38,351 nucleotides of DNA from Actinomycetes bacterium. GTDB lineage: Bacteria > Actinomycetota > Acidimicrobiia > Acidimicrobiales > JAAEMS01. The position numbers were made by a program, and so were the translations under genes. Below the pieces are notes generated by a model. That model worked only from the letters and a program-made list of their open reading frames with translations, did not search any database and was not told the DNA's origin. Positions 22,573 through 29,781 of the stretch are shown here, piece after piece. Positions within the stretch are counted from its first letter, which is position 1. Every line of letters begins with the position of its first letter. Where the stretch lies: NCBI GenBank assembly GCA_024225275.1, contig JAAEMS010000018.1, forward strand, positions 1 through 38,351. Reading direction: 5' to 3'.

Positions 22573-24186
22573 GTGACCGTCTACGTCGCCGAGGAGTACT
22601 CGGAACACGAAGCCGAGATCCTCCGGCGGTACTTCACGAACCTCGACCAGCCGGTCTTCGCTCTCGTGAATCTCCCCGAAGTCGTGAAGGGCGCCCTGTT
22701 CGCTCGGTACTCCCGGTCTCCCAAGTCGCTGCGCCGGCTCTTCCTCGACGAGTTCGTCGGCGACCTCGATATGGAGGGCGATCTCACCGTCGACGCCACC
22801 ACCGGCCTGCGTCGGGCCGAGGAGCTCTACGACCTGGTCTTCTTCGAGTACGGCGACGACTCGGTGGCCCAGCTCGGCGGTGTTCACCTGGCCTGTGAGC
22901 AGGCCTCGAACCTGCTCACCAAGGTCCTCGAGTGGGGCCGTCTGATGTCATACCTCGAGCAGTCGACCCGCTACATCGCCTACGACGCCCGAATCGGTGG
23001 CCGCTACCGGTACTACCGAGACCCCGAAATGCTCTCGTCGCCCCTGGGCACCCGGTACATCGGTGACATGGACCGTTTGTTCGATGCCTATGCGGACCTC
23101 GTGCCCCGTATGCAGGACTTCTATCGGGCCAACGTCGCCAAGAACCCGAACGATTCCGACTTCATCTACCGCCAGGCCATCCAGGCCAAGGCCTTCGACT
23201 CGGTGAGGGGCATGCTGCCCGCATCGTCACTGTCGAATGTGGGCATCTACGGCACCGGCCAGGCCTACGAACAGCTCCTGTTGCGCATGCGGTCGCACCC
23301 CCTTCCCGAATCGCAGGCCTACGCCGATCTCATGCTCACCGAGCTCCGGAAGGTCATCCCCAGCTTCTTGAAGCGGGTCGACCTCGAAGATCGGGGCATC
23401 GCCTGGTCGAACTACCTCGAGGACACCCGCGAGTCCACCGCTGAGTTGGCCGAGGAGCTCTTCGGCGACGCCGCAGGGGCGGCGACCGAGGCCGAACCCT
23501 CGGTCGCACTGGTCGACTACGACCCCGACGCCGAGATCAAGATGGTGGCCAGCATCCTCTACCCCCACCTCCATCTCCCCGAACAGGAGATCGAGCGGCG
23601 GGTCGAGAACATGAGCGTCGAGGACCGGTTGGCCGTCATCAATACCTACATCGGCAACCGCGACAACCGGCGCCACAAGCCCGGGCGGGCCTTCGAGAGG
23701 TCGTTCTACCGGTTCGACATCGTCACTGACTACGGAGCGTTCCGCGATCTCCAGCGCCACCGCATGCTCACGATCGACTGGCAGGAACTGAGCCCCCACC
23801 ACGGCTACACCCGCCCCGCAGCTGTCGACCAAGCCGGCGTAGGAGGCCTGTTCGACGCCGCCATGGACCGCTCGGCCCGGCTCTACGATCTCCTGGTCGA
23901 CCATTTCCCGGCCCAGGCTGCTTACGCCGTGTCGCTGGCGTATCGCATCCGGTTCTCCATGAACCTCAACGCCCGCTCGGCCATCCACACCCTCGAGCTG
24001 CGCAGTAGCCCCCAGGGCCATCCCGCCTACCGCAAGGTGGCCCAGGAGATGCACACCCTGATAGCCACCCAGGCCGGCCACCACGCCATCGCCGAAGCCA
24101 TGCGCTTCGTCGACCACAGCGAGGAACCCGGCCTGGAGCGCCTCGACGCCGAACGCCGGGCGGAGACCCGCCGACTGGCCGAGTAG
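22573..24186 (+). CDS. Tandem ThyX-fold protein (FAD-dependent thymidylate synthase superfamily)
   Basis: A 537-residue protein, about twice the length of a ThyX monomer. The first half holds SYLEQSTRYIAY (127-138), the second half of the ThyX motif. The second half holds LQRHRMLTIDW (393-403), with the RHR that normally starts the same motif. A further ThyX-like block is at 463-494 (MNLNARSAIHTLELRSS... then AQEM-like KVAQEMHTL). So each copy keeps a different part of the active site. Whether it makes dTMP is open. The start is GTG 22573, right behind a -10-like hexamer; the open frame upstream has no better start. Confidence 0.8.
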   Translation: MTVYVAEEYSEHEAEILRRYFTNLDQPVFALVNLPEVVKGALFARYSRSPKSLRRLFLDEFVGDLDMEGDLTVDATTGLRRAEELYDLVFFEYGDDSVAQLGGVHLACEQASNLLTKVLEWGRLMSYLEQSTRYIAYDARIGGRYRYYRDPEMLSSPLGTRYIGDMDRLFDAYADLVPRMQDFYRANVAKNPNDSDFIYRQAIQAKAFDSVRGMLPASSLSNVGIYGTGQAYEQLLLRMRSHPLPESQAYADLMLTELRKVIPSFLKRVDLEDRGIAWSNYLEDTRESTAELAEELFGDAAGAATEAEPSVALVDYDPDAEIKMVASILYPHLHLPEQEIERRVENMSVEDRLAVINTYIGNRDNRRHKPGRAFERSFYRFDIVTDYGAFRDLQRHRMLTIDWQELSPHHGYTRPAAVDQAGVGGLFDAAMDRSARLYDLLVDHFPAQAAYAVSLAYRIRFSMNLNARSAIHTLELRSSPQGHPAYRKVAQEMHTLIATQAGHHAIAEAMRFVDHSEEPGLERLDAERRAETRRLAE

Positions 24187-24218
24187 CGGCCCTCGAGGCC
24201 GCAAGAAGAACTACCCCA

Positions 24219-24266
24219 CGCGGGGATTGGGGGCCGCGAGGCGATGTCAGAGCCCCAATCCCCGCG
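24219..24266. other. Perfect 14-bp inverted repeat after the ThyX-like gene
   Basis: Arm 24219-24232 (CGCGGGGATTGGGG) pairs perfectly with 24253-24266, with a 20-nt loop. There is no T-tract. It may be a terminator of the ThyX-like gene or the first stem of the structured stretch that continues to about 24380. Confidence 0.6.
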
Positions 24267-24380
24267 AAAGAGGCCGGGAGCAGCACCTCCGGTGAGGCAA
24301 GACGGCGGACCGGCCGCTCACGGGAGGTTCTGGAGAGAGCCCCGCCCGAGTCGTTGCCTTCTGGAGGTCCTGCGCCAGAC
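24267..24380 (+). ncRNA. Candidate structured RNA upstream of the LysM gene, class unknown
   Basis: No plausible coding frame. Several nested pairings can be seen by eye. A segment at 24295-24303 (AGGCAAGAC) pairs with 24350-24359 (with one bulge), GGCGG pairs with CCGCC inside it, and TCTGG/CCAGA form a hairpin near 24360-24379. It does not match RNase P, tmRNA or SRP core motifs. The stretch CCGCCCGAGTCGT recalls the 3' part of the c-di-AMP (ydaO) riboswitch, which often precedes cell-wall hydrolases, but other conserved parts are not visible. Confidence 0.3.
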
Positions 24381-24413
24381 GACGGGATCAAAATCGCGCG
24401 GGGTGTGTCCACA

Positions 24414-24437
24414 AGCGCGCGCTTCGCGCGCTAGGAT
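24414..24437 (+). promoter_or_regulatory. Palindrome and -10-like hexamer before the LysM gene
   Basis: AGCGCGCG (24414-24421) and CGCGCGCT (24425-24432) form an 8-bp stem with a CTT loop. TAGGAT (24432-24437) begins at its last base and could be a -10 element, giving a roughly 35-nt leader with a GAGG Shine-Dalgarno sequence at 24468-24471. The palindrome would fall in the -35/-10 spacer, a typical operator position. Confidence 0.35.
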
Positions 24438-24477
24438 CTCTCCCGAGCGGGCGGAGCCACTCTTCTCGAGGTGACTC

Positions 24478-25677
24478 TTGTCGTTCCTTCGCTACTACTC
24501 CCCACCTGCCGCTCTCACCCTTCTCGTTGTGGGCGCGCTGTTGGCTACGGGCACGCACACGATTCAGAGCGGCGAGACTCTGACGGGTATCGCGGCCCAG
24601 AACGGTGTCAGTGTCTCCGCTCTGGCTGAGGCCAATGACATCTCTGACCGCAATCACATCCAGGCAGGGCAGACGCTGACGATCCCCGGTTCGAGCTCTG
24701 CTGACCAACATCAGGTGGCCCGGGGCGAGACTCTGGCCGCCATCGCCCGCCGGTACGGCGTGTCGATGTCGACGCTCGCGTCGGTGAACGGCCTGGCCAA
24801 CCCTGACCTCTTGCGAGTAGGAGGCACCCTCGACATCCCCGGCCCCACCTCTCGGGCCCGCCACACGGTTGGCGCCGGTGAGACTCTGGCCGCCGTGGCC
24901 CGGCACCACGGGGTCTCGATGGCCTCGTTGATCGCCGCCAACGGGCTCGACGACCCCGACCACATCCAGGTGGGCCAGTCCCTGACCCTACCCACCGGCA
25001 CAACCGCGTCGGCTCCGGACTCGAGCCCCTCACCAGCCCCGACCGGAACCGCCCATGAGGTCAGCCGGGGGGAGACCCTGGCCTCGATCGCCCGGCTCCA
25101 CGGTGTGTCCACCGCGACGCTGGCTCAGGCCAACTCCATTGCCGATCCCAACCTGTTGAAGGCCGGTCAGACTCTCGCGGTCCCCACTTCGACCACGGCG
25201 AGTCCAAGCCCCCAGCCGGCTGTTGGTGCCGACAGCACCTTGCCCTCCAACGGCGAGCTACCGACAGCCATCGCCAACAACCCTGACAAGGCGGCATTGG
25301 GTCCGGTCTTCGACACCTGGGCCGACGCTTACGGCGTCCCCGCCGATCTGGTCAAGGCCATTGCCTGGGTCGAGAGCGGGTGGGACCCCAACGCCCTCAG
25401 CGATGTGGGCGCCATCGGTATCGGACAGCTCCTGGCCCCCACCGCCTCGTTCATTGCCGAGGACCTTCTCAACGACCCGAGCCTCGACCCGGCGGACGCT
25501 CGGGACAACATCCAGATGACGACCCGTTGGGTCCGATATCTGCTGGATCGGACCCACAGCGACCGGGAAGCAGTGGCCGCCTATTACCAGGGGCTGGCCG
25601 CGGTACAGCACCACGGTGTATACGCCACGACCATCGCTTACGTCGATGGAGTCATGGACGCACGCCAGGGTTTCTGA
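24478..25677 (+). CDS. Lytic transglycosylase with four LysM repeats
   Basis: A 399-residue cell-wall protein. A hydrophobic N-terminal segment (residues 10-25) serves as signal or anchor. Four LysM peptidoglycan-binding repeats lie at about 27-70, 77-121, 128-172 and 192-236, each with the GETL.xIA and GQ(T/S)L patterns. A P/S-rich linker follows, then an SLT-like lysozyme domain (270-399) with catalytic-type E299 in AWVESGWDP and the GAIGIGQL motif. It is expected to bind and cleave glycan strands outside the cell. The start is TTG 24478 behind GAGG; a GTG at 24471 is in another frame. Confidence 0.9.
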   Translation: MSFLRYYSPPAALTLLVVGALLATGTHTIQSGETLTGIAAQNGVSVSALAEANDISDRNHIQAGQTLTIPGSSSADQHQVARGETLAAIARRYGVSMSTLASVNGLANPDLLRVGGTLDIPGPTSRARHTVGAGETLAAVARHHGVSMASLIAANGLDDPDHIQVGQSLTLPTGTTASAPDSSPSPAPTGTAHEVSRGETLASIARLHGVSTATLAQANSIADPNLLKAGQTLAVPTSTTASPSPQPAVGADSTLPSNGELPTAIANNPDKAALGPVFDTWADAYGVPADLVKAIAWVESGWDPNALSDVGAIGIGQLLAPTASFIAEDLLNDPSLDPADARDNIQMTTRWVRYLLDRTHSDREAVAAYYQGLAAVQHHGVYATTIAYVDGVMDARQGF

Positions 25678-25717
25678 CCGAGTCACAACCAGGGGCGGAC
25701 CCAACCATCCGAGAAAT

Positions 25718-25736
25718 TTCGGGCAGTGCACCCGAA
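25718..25736 (+). terminator. Hairpin after the LysM transglycosylase gene
   Basis: TTCGGG (25718-25723) and CCCGAA (25731-25736) make a perfect 6-bp stem with a 7-nt loop, 41 nt after the stop. There is no T-run, so termination is inferred from position only. Confidence 0.35.
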
Positions 25737-25752
25737 GTGCCGCCGCGCCTTC

Positions 25753-25758
25753 TATAGT
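25753..25758 (+). promoter_or_regulatory. -10-like TATAGT before the acidic-protein gene
   Basis: TATAGT, one of the closest -10 matches in the window, lies 47 nt before ATG 25806. No matching -35 box is clear. Confidence 0.3.
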
Positions 25759-25805
25759 CCGCCCGCAACGCACTGTTCCCATGAATCCGGTGACGATCGA
25801 CCACG

Positions 25806-26291
25806 ATGGCTGACAACGAAGAAGACTTCGAAGACGAGAACCTCGACGAGGAGGATCTCGATGACGACCTCGACGACGACGAGCTCGACGACAACGACCT
25901 CGAGGGCGACCTCGACGACGACCTCAAGGGTGACGAAGAGGACGACGAGGACGAAGACGAAGATGGTCCGGCGCCCACTCGCAAGGGCGACGACGACGAC
26001 GACGACGATGACGATGACGAGGATCCCGACGATGTCGAGGCCGACCTCGACCAGATCCTGCGCGATCGGATCGCCGCTGGCGACGACCTCGACGAGGACG
26101 ACGACGAGGAAGAGCAGCAGCAGCAGCGACCCACCACGAGCGGCGAGTCCATGGCCCCGAAGAAGGAGGGCGAGTTCCTCTGCCAGGGCTGCTTCCTGGT
26201 CGTGAACCGCAACCAGTTCGGTCGGGCCAGCGATCCCCGTTGCCCCCAAGGTGAAGACCCCTGCCCGGCCAAGGCCGAACTCTTCGACTGA
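25806..26291 (+). CDS. Extremely acidic protein with Cys-rich C-terminus, DUF4193-like
   Basis: A 161-residue protein. Residues 1 to about 115 are mostly D and E in short repeats (EDDDLD-like), with a run of nine aspartates before EDPDD. The last 40 residues are a different module: C126xxC129 in FLCQGCFLVVNRNQ, then C146 and C153. The CxxCFLV pattern matches actinobacterial DUF4193 proteins, which are also acidic with a short metal-binding end. Function is unknown. The acidic part may mimic nucleic acid or bind metal or basic proteins. The next gene starts 1 nt after its stop. Confidence 0.75.
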   Translation: MADNEEDFEDENLDEEDLDDDLDDDELDDNDLEGDLDDDLKGDEEDDEDEDEDGPAPTRKGDDDDDDDDDDEDPDDVEADLDQILRDRIAAGDDLDEDDDEEEQQQQRPTTSGESMAPKKEGEFLCQGCFLVVNRNQFGRASDPRCPQGEDPCPAKAELFD

Positions 26292-26292
26292 C

Positions 26293-26751
26293 ATGAGCGA
26301 CACCGACGAGTCAGAGCTCGTCGAGGCGGCGCTCGACCTGTTCGTCTTTGCCCCACTGGGGTTGGCGATCGGGTCATCGGAGCTGATCCCGGTGCTCGCA
26401 CAGCGAGGGCGCGAGCATGTTCGCAACGCGCAGGCTGTTGGGAAGCTCGCGGTCAACATGGGCCAGCAGAAGCTGGTCGACGCCATCAATGATCCCGAGA
26501 GCCCGGTCACTGACATCCTGCGCGGCCTGGGGCTGCTGGGTGAGCATGCCGCCGACCCGACACCCGAGCCAGCACCAACCTCGGGTCTCCCCATTCCCGG
26601 CTACGACGATCACACTGCGGCTGAGATCGTGCCCCTACTGGCCGACCTCGACTCAGCAGGTCTACGAGCGGTCCACGACCACGAGACGGCCAACCGGGCC
26701 CGCAAGACGATCCTGAACCGGATCCGCCAGCTCGACTCACGGTCGTCTTGA
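26293..26751 (+). CDS. Helical protein resembling lipid-droplet-associated proteins, unknown
   Basis: A 152-residue protein without a signal or full membrane span. Residues 1-75 contain an amphipathic to hydrophobic stretch (ALDLFVFAPLGLAIG). A P-rich linker follows, then a C-terminal helical pair (HTAAEIVPLLADLDSAGLRAVHDHE...RKTILNRIRQL). That pair resembles the end of the mycobacterial/streptomycete 'lipid droplet-associated protein' family as I remember it. ATG 26293 is used since it lies 1 nt after the upstream stop. Its own stop overlaps the GNAT start (TGATG), so translation is coupled. Confidence 0.6.
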   Translation: MSDTDESELVEAALDLFVFAPLGLAIGSSELIPVLAQRGREHVRNAQAVGKLAVNMGQQKLVDAINDPESPVTDILRGLGLLGEHAADPTPEPAPTSGLPIPGYDDHTAAEIVPLLADLDSAGLRAVHDHETANRARKTILNRIRQLDSRSS

Positions 26752-27209
26752 TGGAGGCGGCACGCCCTGCCGTTGCGGCCGACCGTTCCCGCCTGATCGA
26801 GCTGGCCCAGATGGAACGCACCCAAGTGGGCCCACGGCGCGGGGGGGATCTCTGGAACCGCCGAGAGTCGCTGCGACCGGTTCCTGATGGCGTCGACACC
26901 GCCCTACTCGAAGGCGTCGTGATTGCCGGCACCATCCTCAACTATGTCGTGGGTTTCGGCGTCGGCCGGGTCGACCAGCTCGACGACGGCAGTCGGCTCG
27001 GGGTAGTCGACGACTTCTTCGTCGAGGAGCCCGCCCGAGCGGTGGGGGTGGGTGAGGCCATGATGAACGACCTCGTCGCCTGGTTTCGCGGTGAGGGCTG
27101 CTTCGGAATCGACGCCCTGGCCCTGCCCGGTGATCGGGCTGCCAAGAACTTCTTCGAGTCGTTCGGGCTCAAGGCTCGCCTGCTCACCGTCCATACTCCG
27201 CTCGTATGA
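26751..27209 (+). CDS. GNAT family N-acetyltransferase
   Basis: A 152-residue protein with the GNAT outline. It has the central strand GVVDDFFVEEPARAVGVGEAMM, whose VGVGEAM replaces the R/QxxGxG/A acetyl-CoA loop, and the end pattern ALPGDRAAKNFFESFGL. The substrate is not predictable. The start overlaps the previous stop (TGATG), and the stop is overlapped by the NUDIX start (ATGA at 27206), so the gene belongs to a tight run of small genes. Confidence 0.8.
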   Translation: MEAARPAVAADRSRLIELAQMERTQVGPRRGGDLWNRRESLRPVPDGVDTALLEGVVIAGTILNYVVGFGVGRVDQLDDGSRLGVVDDFFVEEPARAVGVGEAMMNDLVAWFRGEGCFGIDALALPGDRAAKNFFESFGLKARLLTVHTPLV

Positions 27210-27613
27210 CCCGCCCCGAGATTGCGGTTGGTGCGCTGGCTGTCCACGACGAACGGATTCTGCTCATCCGCCGGGGAAGGGGACCAGCTGCCGGTGAGTG
27301 GTCGGTACCGGGCGGCCGGGTCGAGTTCGGCGAATCGGTGTACGAGGCTGTCGTCCGCGAGCTCCACGAGGAGACCGGGCTCGAGGCCACCTGCGGATCG
27401 CTGGTGGGTTGGGTAGAACGGATCTCTGAGGACCACCACTTCGTGATCATGGACTTCACCGTGCACTTGACCGACCCCGATGCCCCGCCAATGGCGGGCG
27501 ACGACGCCAGCGAAGCTGAGTGGGTCGACCTCGATCGGGTCACCGACCGGCACCTGGTGGCGGGCATGGCCGAGTTCCTGGCCGATCACGGCATCATCGA
27601 CACCATCGTGTGA
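27206..27613 (+). CDS. NUDIX hydrolase
   Basis: A 135-residue NUDIX protein that hydrolyses a nucleoside-diphosphate-linked compound. The NUDIX box is perfect: G37, E43, R51, E52, E55, E56, G58 in GGRVEFGESVYEAVVRELHE followed by ETGL. SVPGG just before it is typical of the ADP-ribose/8-oxo-nucleotide group, but the substrate cannot be read. Translationally coupled to the GNAT gene by ATGA. Confidence 0.93.
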   Translation: MTRPEIAVGALAVHDERILLIRRGRGPAAGEWSVPGGRVEFGESVYEAVVRELHEETGLEATCGSLVGWVERISEDHHFVIMDFTVHLTDPDAPPMAGDDASEAEWVDLDRVTDRHLVAGMAEFLADHGIIDTIV

Positions 27614-27620
27614 CCTCACG

Positions 27621-28166
27621 ATGACCGTACCTCGGCTGGTATTCGATCTCGACGGCACCCTGCTCGACTCCGACTCCGCCCTCCGCCACCCGTTCCTGGC
27701 CCTGGGTGTGCCCGAAGAGGACATCACCTACGGACACGTCATCGCCGAGGAGTGCCGACGTCTGGGTCTGGGCCTCGACGACTATCTGGATCATTACGAC
27801 CCCCACGAAGCCCAACCTTTTCCTGGCGTGGAGGCTCTGGTGGTCGGCCTCGGCCCCTGGGCCATCTGTTCGAACAAGCACCCACGGTCAGGCGAATCGG
27901 AGCTGGCGCGGTTGGGCTGGAACCCGGTCGAGGCCTGGTTCGCCAACCGGTACGACGGCCCCAAGGACCTCCGGCCTCTCCTGGGTCACCTGGGCTGGAG
28001 GCCGGCCAGCATCACCTTCGTGGGCGACACCAACCACGACCGAGTGTGCGCCCAGCAGGCGGGTTGCCGGTTCGTCCTGGCCGGCTGGAACCCCCGGACC
28101 GACCCGCGACCGGGCGACCTGGTGGCCGGCGAGCCGGCAGAGCTACTCGACCTGATCAGCCAGTAG
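27621..28166 (+). CDS. HAD family hydrolase (phosphatase type)
   Basis: A 181-residue protein. Motif I DLDGTLLDSD is at residues 9-18 (two aspartates as nucleophile and acid), motif II is in ICSNK, motif III is K in GPKDL, and motif IV is VGDTNHD. A small helical cap lies between motifs I and II, as in phosphoglycolate-phosphatase-like members. ATG 27621 is used since MTVPRLVFDLDG puts the first strand at the N-terminus; the upstream open frame overlaps the NUDIX gene. It is the last gene of the run starting at 25806 and is convergent with the next. Confidence 0.88.
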   Translation: MTVPRLVFDLDGTLLDSDSALRHPFLALGVPEEDITYGHVIAEECRRLGLGLDDYLDHYDPHEAQPFPGVEALVVGLGPWAICSNKHPRSGESELARLGWNPVEAWFANRYDGPKDLRPLLGHLGWRPASITFVGDTNHDRVCAQQAGCRFVLAGWNPRTDPRPGDLVAGEPAELLDLISQ

Positions 28167-28175
28167 CAGAGCCGG

Positions 28176-29660
28176 TCAGGACCCCGAGGACTCGTCGGCC
28201 TCGGACACCGCACCCTCAGCAGGAGCAGCTTCACCAGCCGCAGGAGCCTCAACAGGAGCAGCCTCAACCGCAGGAGCCTCAGCCGCAGGAGCCTCAACAG
28301 GAGCAGCCTCAACCGCAGGAGCCTCAACAGCCTCAGGAGCCTCAGCAGCCTCAGGAGCCTCAGGAGCCGCAGGAGCCTCAGGAGCCTCAACAGCCGCAGG
28401 AGCCTCAACAGGAGCAGCCTTGCCCTTGGGGGCGTCTTTGCCGCCCTTGCCTCGGTCGGCTCCGCCTCGGCCACCCCGGCCTCGGCGACCGCGCGACCGA
28501 ACCTCGGTGGGTTCGATGCCGAACAGGGCCGCGATGTGGGGGACCCGGGTAGAGAGCCGGGTGATGGCTTCCTTGAGGTCATCCGAGGGTTCGCTGGGCA
28601 AGTGGGCCGGCGTCACCACGCTGCGCACCGGCGAGTAGGCCAGGGCGTCGAGCACGGTGGCGAACCGGTCTTCGGTGATCTCTTCCTCGAACGACGCGGC
28701 GGCCGCCTCGGTCAGCTTGGTGGCGAGCTCCGAAGGCAGGGGAGAGCCCGCCTTGGGCGGACGGGAGCTCAGGCGCAGGGCCCGCACATTACGACCGTCC
28801 TTGAGCGCCGCCTCGAGATCGGCGATCCAGGCCTTCTGCTCGGCCTCGACCCGTTCGTTGAGTCCGGCGCGGAGCTGGTCGGCGAGCTGGCGGCCCTCTT
28901 CGTCGCGGGCACCAGCATCGGCGGCCACGACCACGGAGCGGAGATCCCGCAGGTCGAGCTCGGCCATGTCCTTGAGCGCAGCGTCGGCCCGGTCGCGCCA
29001 TTCGGCGGCCTGGACCTTGGGGGCCAGGGAGTCGGCCATGGCCAGAAGCGGGGCGGCGTTGATGGGAGGCTGACCCTCGGCCACCGACTCGTTCTGCTTC
29101 TCGATGGCCTGCCGCACGGCGGGGAGGCCACCGGCGATCAGCTGCTCGATGACTGACTTCTGTTCTTCGGGAGCCGCGGCCAGCAGGGCCTGGCGATGGG
29201 TCCGCCCGGCGCGCAGCTTCTTGGGGCGGGGACGATCGGGTCGGGAGTCCTGGCGGGGGCCTCGGCCCCCTCCACCTTCGCGACCGCGTCCCTCACGACT
29301 ACCGCGCCCACGACCACCATCGCGGCCCTCACGATCGCCACGGCCTCCACCGCGGCCGTCGCGGCGTCCGCCCTTGGGCTTGGGTGCGAACTGGGTGGTG
29401 ACCAGGTCGCCCTGGGGGCGTTCGAGCAGCTCGATGCGTTCGGGCTCCTTGCGGGCCTCCTTGGGGGCCATCACCGCGGTGATGAAGATTCCGTCGACCT
29501 CGAAGTCGGCGTCGGCGCGGAGGACATCGCCGATCTTGGCGCCGGACGGCAACAGAGCACTATCGAGCTCGCCCTTGGGCTGTTTGGCCCCGGCGGCCCT
29601 CCACGTCCATCGACCATCCTCTCGGACGCTCGTCAGTTCGACCTCGATCCTGCGTGACAT
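28176..29660 (-). CDS. RG-rich and PEA-repeat protein, possibly RNA-binding
   Basis: A 494-residue protein. The N-terminal domain (1-70) has a beta-rich pattern (MSRRIEVELTSVREDGRWTW). Residues 97-150 are R/G/D-rich with RGGGRG and RGRGS units, an RNA-binding type of segment. Residues 155-400 are helical, and the C-terminal 80 residues are RGRGGRGG followed by a long repeat of P, E, A and V. I do not recognise the family. The start is ATG 29660, supported by a TACCGT hexamer 8 nt upstream; the open frame before it is not conserved-looking. Confidence 0.7.
   Translation of the reverse strand: MSRRIEVELTSVREDGRWTWRAAGAKQPKGELDSALLPSGAKIGDVLRADADFEVDGIFITAVMAPKEARKEPERIELLERPQGDLVTTQFAPKPKGGRRDGRGGGRGDREGRDGGRGRGSREGRGREGGGGRGPRQDSRPDRPRPKKLRAGRTHRQALLAAAPEEQKSVIEQLIAGGLPAVRQAIEKQNESVAEGQPPINAAPLLAMADSLAPKVQAAEWRDRADAALKDMAELDLRDLRSVVVAADAGARDEEGRQLADQLRAGLNERVEAEQKAWIADLEAALKDGRNVRALRLSSRPPKAGSPLPSELATKLTEAAAASFEEEITEDRFATVLDALAYSPVRSVVTPAHLPSEPSDDLKEAITRLSTRVPHIAALFGIEPTEVRSRGRRGRGGRGGADRGKGGKDAPKGKAAPVEAPAAVEAPEAPAAPEAPEAAEAPEAVEAPAVEAAPVEAPAAEAPAVEAAPVEAPAAGEAAPAEGAVSEADESSGS
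28218..28425. repeat. Low-complexity coding repeat for the PEA tail
   Basis: Short imperfect repeats of a GCAGGAGCCTCAACAGGAGC-type unit, about 6 to 33 nt long, encode a Pro/Glu/Ala/Val run in the minus-strand protein. A stretch of about 40 nt occurs twice exactly. Such repeats can change length by slippage. Confidence 0.75.
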
Positions 29661-29668
29661 GGGAGGAC

Positions 29669-29674
29669 ACGGTA
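29669..29674 (-). promoter_or_regulatory. -10-like hexamer for the RG-rich protein gene
   Basis: TACCGT on the minus strand within CGCTACCGTG, 8 nt before ATG 29660. The same ten bases precede lepB. Confidence 0.42.
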
Positions 29675-29768
29675 GCGGGCCGCCGGGCCGTCCTCGAACC
29701 CACGGACAGACTTTCCGATTCCGGACCGTCGGGCGGCCCGCGTGCCCGGCGATCCCGGATGGGTCCGG

Positions 29769-29774
29769 TACTCT
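29769..29774 (+). promoter_or_regulatory. -10-like hexamer for the membrane-protein gene at 29782
   Basis: TACTCT ends 7 nt before GTG 29782, without a Shine-Dalgarno sequence. Confidence 0.4.
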
Positions 29775-29781
29775 CAACTGA

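Noticed and set aside
24267..24380. RNase P, tmRNA or SRP RNA
   Set aside because: The conserved core motifs of these RNAs are absent.
27752..28552. Plus-strand frame with Gln/Pro/Glu repeats
   Set aside because: It is the other-strand reading of the PEA-coding repeat and the HAD gene in a shifted frame.
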